Source: Amoebophrya sp. A120 (taxonomy: Eukaryota; Sar; Dinophyceae; Syndiniales; Amoebophryaceae). Taken from it: a stretch of 64,000 nucleotides of DNA. The stretch is taken from assembly GCA_905178155.1 (NCBI GenBank), contig CAJINV010000003.1, positions 2,831,715 to 2,895,714 on the forward strand, in the 5' to 3' direction. Shown here piece after piece: positions 45,607 to 56,900 of this stretch. Every line of letters starts with the position of its first letter. Within the stretch, counting starts at the first letter, position 1. The translations under genes and the position numbers were made by a program. A model generated the notes under the pieces. That model searched no databases and was not told the origin of the DNA. It saw nothing but the letters and a program-made list of their open reading frames with translations.

Positions 45607-46225
45607 TTCTCTTTTCTTATCAACTCCCTGTCACTGTCAGCAAAAACAGCAAAGAAATTCTAGGCGCGGAAAGAAGAAAAATAGCAATTGCAGTCTTCAG
45701 AGCAACGAGGTACGTGGTTCTTGTTTCGGACAATCCGTCACCAGCAGTTGCAGGTCAAAGAAAGAGCGTAAAGCGAGAACTGAATTCGATGCACCGAGAC
45801 GAAGGCTAGTGAAGAACCAAGGACAAAATTGTAGTTAGGTTGATAGTAGGTAAGTACATGTGGCCTGTAGCTGTCTACTAACTGCACAGCACCGTGCTCC
45901 GCCGTCGACGTCACGACTTACTTTGTCGTTGCGCTCTGGTGTCTGGTGTCGTGCTGTAGATGCAGTAAAAAACCCTGAAGTTCATGAGTAAAAAACCAAA
46001 ACACAACAAAAAACCGACGCGCCGAGCAAAAAAGTAAAACCAAATCAACAACAGAAAAACGTGTGTGCCGAGCGCTCATTTTGAGGCGAGTGAGTTAAAA
46101 GCAAACAACAACCATGAGTTCACGACCGAATTCTGATGAAGTTTTTGCTGAACGTAAAAAAGACATGCAAAGTAGTAGAACGTCGTCAGAGCCAGGCGTG
46201 AAAAAACTACAAAACCGCCGCTTGT
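45607..46225. other. intergenic stretch
   Basis: Purine-rich with A-runs at 45960-46040. No frame with coding character on the minus strand. Confidence 0.4.
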
Positions 46226-48576
46226 TCACGGGGCGGAGATTTTCATCGCATTCGTTAATGATGAGGCTACTTCTACTTCCGCTTCAGAATAGAGGAAAGT
46301 GTGTGTGTAGTCCAGCAGACCATGTGTACTACTGGTGCTCTCAGTCGGTGTCGCGGAAGAAGGCGAAGAGGATGCGCTGCTCGCGATAATGGCATAGCAC
46401 CTCCTCGAGTCTCCCTCCTCCAATGCTTCTCGAAACGCGAACCCGACGACGTGGTCTTCACTCGTCTCGTCCCCTTCTTGCTCGTTGGCTGTTTTCATCG
46501 CACACACCGTCATGCCGCACGTAGCTACGAAAGCTTCGTAGACATAGCTCATGACCAGGACGTATCAAACGCAAATATGTCTGGGTCTGGAAGAGTGAGT
46601 GTAAGACTTGTCATGCAGATTTTCATTTTACGTGACCCATGACCTCTGTAATGCATAAACCCAGCATCACAGATTTTTAGAGGGGTTGCTGATGCCTATT
46701 CCGCATTAGAAATGCCCTCTCCATATAGCACAAACTGAACCCCTCTTGCAGCTGGTCACGCAAGACAGATTTTTTTAGCATGCAGAGACAGCATCACAAG
46801 TTGCAACCTTCCAGAACCAGACATATTTGCAATGCATAGCACGCCCCTCGCGAACGGCTCGCTCCCCGGATTTTCGTCGCGTAGGTTCTGGTCAAACTCG
46901 TCCGTCTTGTCGAGAACAACAATGTTATCCTTTTGGCTACTCCTTCCTGTCACGACGGGTACAGGAATTTTCAATATGCGGCCCCCGTTGGTCGTCGGTG
47001 GATGCGCGACGTCCAAATTGTGCCAATGGCAACGGCGCTCCCAGCGCTCCCACACGAAGGGCAACCCCATCACGCGGCGATGGGTCAGCTCCAGGCGCTC
47101 ATGCACCCGGCAGTAGCCCGCCATGGACCGAGAGATGCGGCGGGCCACCGGCACCACCGCGGGCGATTCGCTGGCGTCCCCCTGCACGCTCGACACGATG
47201 TGGGTGGCAAACTGGATGTGCGGCAGCGCAGCGAGCGTGGCAAAATTCAAGCTGGGAAGCACGTCGTACTCGCACCCCTCGCAGTTCAGATGCAGGAGGA
47301 ACATCTGCTTGAGCGGTGTGTCCGTAACGCGTTCAATCGTCTGAAAAGTTTCGGTGACGGAACGCACCACGATGGACTCGGTGGTGGACGCCGTACGACT
47401 CGCAGCCTCCGCTCGCGCGGCCTTCCGGCGTGCAGCTGTCGCGGAATTTTCATCTTGTTCTGTGCCCGCCGGCGAGCCTGGTGGTGAGTTTGTTCTATCT
47501 GAATTTTGGTTTTCCTCTTCCTCGCCGGTCCGTTTCTCTTCGCCCACCACGCTGGAGCCATCCCCGGACACCGCCAGCCGCAGGAGTTCTGTCGTGGGCC
47601 CCACGCCGTAGTTGTGGAAAAAGAGCCGCTTGGGATTTTTCAAGGGTGGCACGACGTCCTCGGAGTTTGTACTAGTGCTGTCCATTATCTCTACAGTTTC
47701 ATCTGCAGTGCGAGGGCTGCACTTTGGCGACGAGGTCGTCCCACCTGCGAGAGCTTCTTCCGCGCTGCCGCACGATGTAGAAGTTGTGTCTTGTTCGGGT
47801 CTTTCCGCCAATCCCAGCACATGGTGCACGAGATGCTGGAAAAAGCCCATACTGGGCTCGAAGAAGTGCACCTCGAGGTCGGGATCTAGCCGGGCAAAGT
47901 GCACACCGTCCGTCCCATTTTTGAACGCGCCAATGTACACCATCGTTCTTACCGCCTCTGGCAGGCCGTAGAAAGGGGGCTCAGCACTGACCGAAAGCAA
48001 CTTCGTTTGCGATGGAGCGTTCGCGGCATTTTTGTCGTCCTGATCCAACGGGGACGGCGCACCAGACGGAGGCAGCTTGCGCAACGCTCGGTCCAGGCGG
48101 AAGCGGCTCAGGAGGTCGAAGCTCAGGGTGTTGTGGAAGTGGCGGTCGGGCAGCGCAATCTGGCCCCAGAACGCGCAATCCCCGCTCTGGTACTCGTACC
48201 CGGAGCCCGGGAAATGATTCGTGCGCCAGTGTGCGGTGAGGAGGTGCTGCCTGCAGGCGCGGTACTCTTCATCCATGAGGTTGTCTTCGGTCGAGGTGCT
48301 TCCGAGCACGAAGGAACCCAAACGAGAGGTGCACGAAATTTCGTCCGGCGACAAGGGTGCGTTGGGATCGTAGGAGAACTCCGCTCGGGCCGCGTGCGCG
48401 TAGTAGAAGAGCCGGCTAGAAGACGAGGCAGCTGCATTTTGGTCCTTTTCGCGCAGCAGCTCCACCACTAGCTCAGAACTGGAAAGCAACACGGTGCGGA
48501 AGTACACGGATACAAGCAGGCTGCATGGAGCGACAAACAACGCGCGTGTGCTGGGCGACATGGCGCACCTTTGCAT
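46226..48576 (-). CDS. FkbM-like methyltransferase with signal anchor
   Basis: Two exons, 46839-48576 and 46226-46557, around introner I14. Removing 281 bp gives 2,070 nt, 689 residues. The start is the first ATG (48574-48576); upstream codons are open but non-ATG. A hydrophobic segment near residues 8-30 suggests a signal anchor for the secretory pathway. MVYIGAFKNGTDGVHF at about residue 208 resembles the SAM-binding loop, and LLHLNCEGCEYDVLPSL at about 425 matches the 'D-V-E-G-x-E' motif of Methyltransf_21 (FkbM) proteins, which often O-methylate sugars. Here Asn-Cys replaces Asp-Val, so activity is uncertain. An acidic Ser/Glu-rich insert separates the two motifs. Beyond the domain lie about 110 residues encoded largely after I14. 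A GT31-like gene is next upstream, so glycan modification is plausible. Confidence 0.6.
46563..46838 (-). mobile_element. introner element I14 (family 2)
   Basis: A 276-bp element with ends TATCAAACGCAAATATGTCT and TTTGCAATGCATA, arms GGGTCTGGAAG / CTTCCAGAACC, and flanks GGACG / GCACG (4 of 5). Its removal joins FARGV to LVMSYVYEAF in the methyltransferase gene. Confidence 0.9.
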
Positions 48577-48868
48577 TTTGACGTCGCCCCGCGTCACTAC
48601 AAATGCTTACCTCGGACGCGGACTCCTTCGAGCACACAGTCGCACACAAAAAACATCAAGAAAGCGAGCTCCTCTGTAAAATTTCGCTAGATGTTGATCA
48701 GAATCGGAAAACCACTATGGGGCGCGTCTTCCTCGGAGGCACGAAATTCTTGCAGGAGCAAGAACAGAAACAAGAGGACTGTCGTCGAGAGTGAAGACAC
48801 AAGGCTGTGCAACATAAGTAAAGTACTTTACATAACTCAAACAATTCACGCTTGGAGCGCACCTTATT

Positions 48869-51800
48869 TCATTTCACAAATGTATCAGGAGCCTGATCCC
48901 TGATCACGGCAGCTGCCAGGGATGTTGATTTTGAATTTGATGTGGTTGTAGCATTAAACGTATTCATTAGGTATGCGTTCATTTCGTAGAACCATGGGAG
49001 TTCCTTGAAGCTGTTGAATGAGACGGGAAAATTACTAAAAATCAGCCGCGGCATTCTCCCTGCGAATCCAGAGCAGTGCAGAAACTGTGCCGTGCGTCCC
49101 TTAAAATAATTCCAGGATGCGGACTCCCGATGAATCCAGGCCCGCATCGGATTCTGCACAGGAAGCTCGGTGGAGTAATACTTGGCCCAGGGCACAATGA
49201 CAAACTTATCTCGCCCAAACTCGTCCCGAACCACACCACTTCGGCGTTTCACATCGGGCCCGTTTACTTCGAAGGGTGAGTCTTGTGGTGTTGCTGCCTC
49301 GTCTTTCGCACCATCGGAGCTTGTAGCTACTTCCACCTCTACTTCTTTCGTCGTAGCGATACTTCCGCTGATCGCGGTTGTTCTCGAGAAGATGTCCGGA
49401 AAGATGAGCGCCTCGGTGAGGCAGGCGTTGAGGAACTTGTCCTCGCGAAAGCCCTTGGCGTAGGGCTGACACTGCTCGGAGTCCAGCATGGGCAGGGCCT
49501 TGAAGTGCGCGAGGTGGTTCGTCACATGGTGGTCCATTTTCCAAAGAAACTTGGCTAACCGGTCCAGGGCCCCGCCCGAGAGGCACACGCCCGGGCCCCC
49601 ATCGTTCCAGGGTCGCCGTCCGTCCCAGAGCTCGTAGAGGTGCGCAATCCCGAGGTTATAGGACCAGTCCGTTACGTCCAGGTCCCGCACCAACCGGCGC
49701 ACGTTATTCGGAAAAAACCAGGTATCCCGTTCCAGCCGGCACGTCCAAAATTGCGACACGATCTCGGGCTCTTCGTCATTTGTGGTCCCCTGGCTCTCCG
49801 GCTCGGCATTACCTCGATTTTGTCTACTTCGAGCAGTTGTTGTATCAGATTCGTCGCCTTCCCCTTCCGCGGCTGCACCGGGTCTGCTCTCTCCTGCGCT
49901 TGCAGCGTCGCCCCTTGATGCCACTGCCGATGGTCGTGTCAGATCATTATACCCGTGCGACGCATCGGTTACGTTTTCCTGTCTTTCCAGCAGCATCAAC
50001 CTCTCCTCTTCGTCTTCCCACCAAAATCGATCGGGTTCGTGTGAACTCGGCGCGGAGGCAAGAATTGTGTCGATACGGAGATTCGAGATCGCGACCCCGG
50101 CGTCTTCAGCAAGCGATCTTGTTTGCAGTTCTTCGCGAGCCGCGGCCGTGTTATCTACTTCTACTCCTCGGTCGGATTCAGAATGCCCCTGTTTCTCACT
50201 CGCAGGCTGCTGCAATCCGGCAGTTTTTGATAAGGAACTTCCACCCTCATGTTGATCGTTTTTGCGAAACTGACACGGAAAAAGCAGTCTGAGAAAGTGC
50301 TGCAACCTCGCCCGGCCTTTCGATTCAATTTCCGTGCGGAGGCCCCGGTGGACAAACTGAAACATATGCAACACCTTCGCGACGGTGTTCTTGTCCTGGT
50401 CCGTTAAGTGCTTCGAAGTGAAGCTAAAATTGGCGTCGCTGTACTTGTAGGTGTACTCCGACCGATCCGGGGAAATGCCGGGAAACGTCTGTCGCAAATC
50501 GAACACCCCGAATGGTAAACAGGAAGCTGCACCTCGTGATGTGCCGGGTCGAGATTGTTGTTGTTCATCGTGAAGGTTAATGTCAGAAGCTCCTTCACGT
50601 TGACTCTGTTCACTTCGTCTCTCGTCCTGGCGAAGAGCTTTCGTCCTTTGCTCGTCTTCGTGCACGCGGCAAAAGGCCTCTTTTTCTAGCTCGATTTGCT
50701 GTCCTCGCGCAGCCTCGTCGTCTCGCACCTTTTGCTGGGAGTTACCGCGATCAAACACAGATTTCCGACCAAGTAAAAGATCGAGCAAAAATTTCGGATC
50801 TGTGAGAAGGCTCCCGCGAGAGGGCTTTATCTTTTGCCCTACAACTGACTGGTGCTGATTAACGTCTTCGGCGTCTTCACTTTGCTCACTGCGGTCGTGT
50901 TCTTCTTCTTCAGGCACCGAAGTAATGATTCGCTTCTCCAGCTCAGCCACGGTGTCCGCGAACGAAGAGCGAACCTGGAGATCACGCTCAGCACAGTAGT
51001 GAGAGCAAAAATCGTCCGGCAGAGCGACAAAGAAGTAGATTTCGTCGCAGCTTCCCGCGACGTGTTCCCGCCCGCCCCACGTGTCCAAGATGGCACGCCG
51101 AAAATCTGCCTCCGCAGGCCACACAAGCGGCAGAGCGCACAGTAGTTTGACATTTTGACTCTTGACTACACTTTGCTCGGGGTCGTGCTCGGTGCTGGTC
51201 GTGTTCTTGACCTGGAAGGCACTAGGTGCGGTTGGTTCTTCTGGAGTACTAGAACCCGGATGATCGTCTTGCCGATTCATTATCGGGGCCGGCTGGCGCA
51301 CCTGTGGCAGGGGCGGGTGCTTGCTGCGTTCTTGCGCTTGTCGTTCCAGCTCGCTGTCGGTGACGATCTGCAACGTGTTCACATACGCCGATGCCGCCTT
51401 TTCCACTTCTTCCACGATGGTCTGTGCAAGCCTCAGTGCTTTGATGTCCACCTCGTGTAGCACTTCGACTGAATCTGTTTTTTCTGCTTTGTCTACTCCA
51501 CTTATGGACGAGGACACCACCCGCTGGAGGTCCGTGAGCAGGCGCCGGAAGGTGGCACTGTCTTCCTCATCAACCTCGTCCTCCGGAAAGGCGATCGACA
51601 TCAAATTTGGCGAGGGGGCAGCAGATGCTGTATCAACGATATCGCGTTCTTTGTCATCTGATGTCGCACCAGCAGTTGTCTTTTCAGCCTCGTCCTCACC
51701 ATCCTCGATTATTCCCTCGAGCTGTTCTTGCAGAAGTGCAGACTCGAATACAGGAAGCGGCGATAGCTCAACGTCGTCCATTCTTCGTCGGCTCGTCCCG

Positions 51801-53223
51801 GGGTCCTCGGATATCACTTTTTGCAGCTCTTTCTGCCACCGGGCGGCCATCTTCGCTCCGACCGTGCCTGCAAAGCCCTCCAAGGAGGAGATGACGCGCT
51901 TTTCCTCGTGACGTTGGAATACGTGTGCTGCGCCCGGCACGAGCTGCTCTTCGTGATAAGTAGACCGCTCTGCGTTCAAAGTGTCACCCGGCGTGTTGAA
52001 ACGAAAAATCCTTGTCAGTTTCGCGAGTCGGCCTGCCAGCGCTTCAGGGTCCGGTACGACGACACCGCCGGCGCTGTCGTCGAGATGCTGCATCGAGGAC
52101 GTTCCTGCCCCGAGGACGGGTGTACTAGAAGTTGTGATGCTACTGCTGTGGTCGGCCAACACAACGTCTTGTGGCAACAAAAGCACATCTTCCCCTGGTG
52201 CCGGGCACGCCTCCGCAAACGCGTTTTCTGCCAGTTCGTCGTCGTGGTGGCGCCAGTAGAACCGCGAGTATTCCCACCATTCGAGATATTTTTCGGAGAC
52301 CAGCGTGGCAAAAAGCTGGTAGTTTCGGACGATTTTTGCACTGGTAATGCCGAACACCATGGCGTAGGGCGACCGGTCGAAGCAATCCACGCCCGCGATC
52401 TGCACGTAGTCCAGCGCCGCCTCGCGGAACGCCTGCGTCAGCAGCGAATGCTCCGGGCCGAGCTGCATGCGGCTGCACCGCACGGCATTCGCCGCCAGGT
52501 CCGCCGGGCAAGTCGCGTCTTCGCGGTAGCTCCGCGTCGTGAAAGGCGCGCCCATCGTGGCATCGAACTGAATGCGGGCTGGAAAATATCAGCATGAAAA
52601 AATCCCCCTCCATCCTCGTGTTTTCCTCATGATACTCCTTTGGTCCTCTACTAGAGTACGTAGGTGCAAGAGAATCTTCCAATCGGATTCGTCGAACTAC
52701 ACTGATACATGATCCACAAGGGAACTAAACGCAGTCGTGCGCTCCACCTAGGTAGCTGCACCGCTGCACACGTTTGCTGTACTAGGAATATTAAGTTCGT
52801 CTTGCCCGTGGATGCTGCACAAACGAACGGGATGCGGGCGTTTCACTTTGATAGGCATCCCTGGAAGTCCTCTGGCCGCAGAGTGGCATCAGCGTCTGCC
52901 TGCAGCTCGTCCGCGGACTTTTCAAAGCGCGAAGGAGGCAGGTGCCACTGCCAGCGCAGAAAGATTTCGTACAAGGTTTGATCCCCACAGTAGCACTCGC
53001 GCCCGGCCTCCAACGGCGACGGAAAGGCCTCGCTGGCGTCCGGCACGCCCGACGCTTCGTTGACTTCATAGAGCGCAAGAACGACAACGCGCGGTGCCGG
53101 AGCAGTGTGGTCAGCATGGTACTCGAACAAACTGATAAACAACGGGCAGAGGGCTAAACGGCGTACCAACCCAAAAGTGACGGAAGCGAAAAGATGAAGT
53201 TGGGCACCGACAACAAATGACAT
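48869..53223 (-). CDS. GT31-like glycosyltransferase (C1GALT/chondroitin synthase type)
   Basis: Exon 1 (ATG at 53221-53223 to about 52845) encodes a hydrophobic N-terminal segment typical of a Golgi signal anchor and a Cys-containing stem. The main exon (from about 52575 to the stop at 48869) adds about 1,230 residues. Family-like blocks are LVWPAEADFRRAILDTWGG (51.1 kb, like the 'R..IR.TW' strand), RDTWFFPNNVRRLVRDLD where a DxD motif is expected, GGPGVCLSGGALDRLAKFL and EDKFLNACLTEA (49.4 kb), in the order usual for GT31. These enzymes extend O-glycans or glycosaminoglycans from UDP-sugars. The DxD motif reads RDTW, so the metal site may be altered. Long acidic and Gln-rich inserts make the protein about three times the usual length. 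The phase of the intron at 52.6-52.8 kb was not resolved. Confidence 0.55.
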
Positions 53224-53928
53224 TGGTGTGATTCTCGTCCTGTGTAGCAGCGCCGAGACTTTTGCGATTGGCAAACACTGTCATCCTCAGAAGATTTCAT
53301 GATCCCACTTGTTTTCGTCGCGTTCACACGACAAAGCCAAAAAAGTCCTGCAAGCTTTTCGCTTCGCTTTTGATCAAGAGAATACTTTGCGTGACAAAGA
53401 CAATGAGAGTGAGCGACACGAACTATTACAAGAAGATCCGATGATTCCAATATCTTCGTGTAGTTGAATTGGTCCGGCTCCGGCTGCCAATGCTAGCCGT
53501 CACTGGCACAATGAAATGTAAAAAAAAAGCTAGGGAAAGGGAATTGAAATTGAACATCCAGACCAGTCAGGGGCAGACGCAGTCGCCGATCTGCGGCTGT
53601 GAAGGACAAAAAACAGTAGTGACTCGCATCCGTCTCTCCGCAACGGAAACAAGATTGACAGCTACAAAGATGAAGCTGCTCCTGTCAACGTGCAATTAGC
53701 AAGAAGATCTTTCGACCACGGCTACAACAAACTTTGGTTTGCAGTGTTATCCTCTCCTGCGCAATCGAGCATGGTTCTTTTTGTACGAGCTCGCGTCATG
53801 TTGTACTCACCGGTATGTGTTTGACGGGAATGGGAATGTCAACGCGGATAAACCCCTCTGAGACGAATGGGAATAATGAGGGCAACCAACGCTTTATCTT
53901 GACAAAAGTTAAATGATGTTCCGACTCT
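53224..53928. other. intergenic stretch
   Basis: Between the glycosyltransferase start and the end of the large membrane protein. Only short frames; no feature recognised. Confidence 0.4.
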
Positions 53929-56900
53929 TCAGACCATGTCAGCGGACGATCTTTCATGATTCGGTGCGAGCGACTCGTCGGCAACGCCATCGGCGATCGC
54001 TAAAGTTGTTTGTTCCGCCGAAAGAGTATTGCTAGATCCCTGAAGAGAACCTATGTGAGGCGCCGCGCCGCTCATACCGCGCTTAATCCGGGGAATTTTC
54101 GCCGGGGTCGTGCTGTGAAAATGAGGTTCTGCATCGTTGCTGATAAGGGAGCCGATGTGCGGCGCTGAGCCGCTCATGCCACGCTTCATCCGGGGAATCT
54201 TTGCGGACGTGGTGTGAAAGAAGGAGGTTTCCTTTATGAGAGTGAAAAACAGCTGGAGAAAAAAGTCGTGTCTTGTCTCATTCGAGATACAACCTTGCTC
54301 AATCTCTGGCCCCTGTGCCGGAGTGTTTCTGCTTCTGCTAGTACTTTACTTACTTAGACATAATGCACATGCACATTTAGGACAAGGTGAAACTCGGACA
54401 CGGAGACAGACACGATCTCTCTCCTACGCGTGAAGGGTTACGCTTCGTAGCCAGCAGCTGAGCATCGGCGAGCGCAGCGGCGTCTTCGTCCTTCATCGCA
54501 TTTGACGCTCTACGTCCCTGCAGATTGTCACTTCGAATTGCTAGTTTGTGTGGCTGCTGGGCGCCAGGCTGTTTTAGTGCGTTCGCAGCTGTATCGGAGT
54601 TGCTATCCGGAGGATTGCTGGAGGCGTCTATGAAAATGTCGGTGATATCTGCTTCTCCCTCGCCCGTCATCTTTTTCCCCTCCGCGTCCCCCTCGTCCTC
54701 CTCGAACACCGCCCGATCCTTATCTTTAATCGCGAGCTCCACCTTCTGCCCGAACTGCGGCTCTGCCTCCCCACCCTGCTTTTCGTCGTAGTTGTCAGCC
54801 TCCACCTGGGACGATCGTTGGTAGTAAACTTTGCCGACGCCTGCAATCAGCAAGCACGCGATGACGATGACAATTATGATGAGACCACCGCCTGACGAAT
54901 CTTCCTCGTCCCCGCCGGAGCTATCAATCTGCATTTCGATGGTGGCTGGTCCCAAGAATCCCGCGCCTGCCTGCTGCAGGATCTCTATGGTGTGCACTAT
55001 CAAACCGGGCATGCGTGCAGTCAAATCGGGCGCCATGTATTCCACAACCGTTGTCGAGTTGGAAACCCGGTTCACTATGAAATCGCGCATGGCGGGGTCC
55101 GGCACGATCAACTCGGAGGTCACGCGCAGATGCTGCCGCGTCGACAGGCTCCGCTTCCGCGGGCTGCTGCTCCCTACCACCTGCACTACCGAGACGCCCA
55201 CAATGTTGGAGAGTTGAATCCCCAGCGCGACCGACGTGGCGCCCTTCCACGCGTTTGCAAAGGCCCCACTGGAAGTCAAGTCCGTCGTGTGCGAGAAGTT
55301 ACCCGAAAGCACGAACAGTGCGTAACTTATCGCCGTGGTCGTCGTGGTGGTGGTAGTACTTGTAGAAGTCTCTGGGTCCGTACTAGTCGTACCACCCGTC
55401 GCACTACTTCCACTTCCACCTGCTGTGGAGCCGCCTGCGGCCGAAGCGCCGCTGGTTGTAGTACTAGATCCAGTTCCTGTTGCGGAGGACCCGCTAGTGC
55501 CGCCAGTTGTGCCGGATCCACCTGTAGTTGCAGAACCGCTACCGCCGCTACTGCTGGACGACCCGCCAGTTGCACTAGACGAGCCGCTCGTCCCGCCAGT
55601 TGTGCTAGCGCCGCCCGTCGTCGAGCCGCTGCCCCCGGTGGTCGTGGCTGATCCACCTGTTGAGCCGCTTCCGCCCGTTGCGCCAGTGGAAGCCGCGGCT
55701 GTCGTAGTGGTAGACGTACTAGTGGTAGTGCTCGTTGTTGTTGAGGTGGTGGTGGTTGTGCTGGAAATCGTTGTAGTCGTAGTGGTCGTCGTCGTGACAA
55801 TTTCGTACACCCAGATGCCACAGAAGCAAATATCCGCCCCCGCTCGACTGAGGCGTATTTTCTTGACGAGACTGTCCACCGGCACCCAAACCCCAGACGT
55901 GGACATCGCCGGCGCCGCGTTGGTGGTTACCACTTCACTCGTGTCGCCAACTTGGGCGACGCCGGTGTAGATCACCTCCCCCCCGTTGGCGCCGTTCAGA
56001 TTGGTCAGGCATCCGTTGCCCCCGTGCCCGAAGATCATGAAGCCGGTCACGTTGTGATACCCGCCGTCTTTGAACTCGGACTCCCACCAAGCCTTGCCGG
56101 AGCCATCCTGCGTGATGTAGTTGCACCCCGTGGCCGAGGTGAACACCGTCCAGTCGTACTCTTCGCGGACCACCAGTGGCTTCGCCGGGTAGTCACCCGC
56201 CTGGTTGGTACCGGAGTAACTGGTCGTCACGCTCGCGTAGGGGATTAATGTGTAGGACGGCAAGATCGAGCTGTCCAACGAATTTATCGTGCAGGCACTC
56301 ATGCTGTAGAACATATGGTCCCGCGGTAACTCGGTGGTCCGCTCGCAGCCTTCTTGGAACAGCGCACATTCGCCGGTGACGATCCGCCTCGTGAAAGCAG
56401 CACACCCCGTGGTTTCCGCACACAGGTATCGGCACTCGGCAATGGAGTAACTTCGGTCGTTGTAGATCGTCCCGGCGCCAATCTGCTTACTGTACCAGTT
56501 CGCGCAGGTACCCTGCCATTGCTGGTTGCAGCTGTCGATGCGCGGCACTTTCCCCGCGTTGCGGCACTTGGCGCTGTTTTCCGCCATGCTCCACTGCATG
56601 TGGTTGAAAGCAGAAACGTCTTGCGTACACCCCTCCCTGAAGTACGAAGGATTTGTCGAATGTCCGTGGCGAGACACCGATTTGCAGTTCGTCCCGTAGC
56701 CGCGGCCCCGGCAAAAGAGGTCCAGGTCCGTGACCCGGTTGTTCAGCAGGGTTGCAGACTGGTCCACGGTTGTGATCCCAGACGTGATTTGCAGCGTGTC
56801 GCGCTGCATGCACCACCCACTCCAGACCGCGGGACACACGCGCCCCTCCAGGCTGCACGCGGCAAGGTTGTAGCCTTGCATGCTCGCGCTCTGACTGCTG

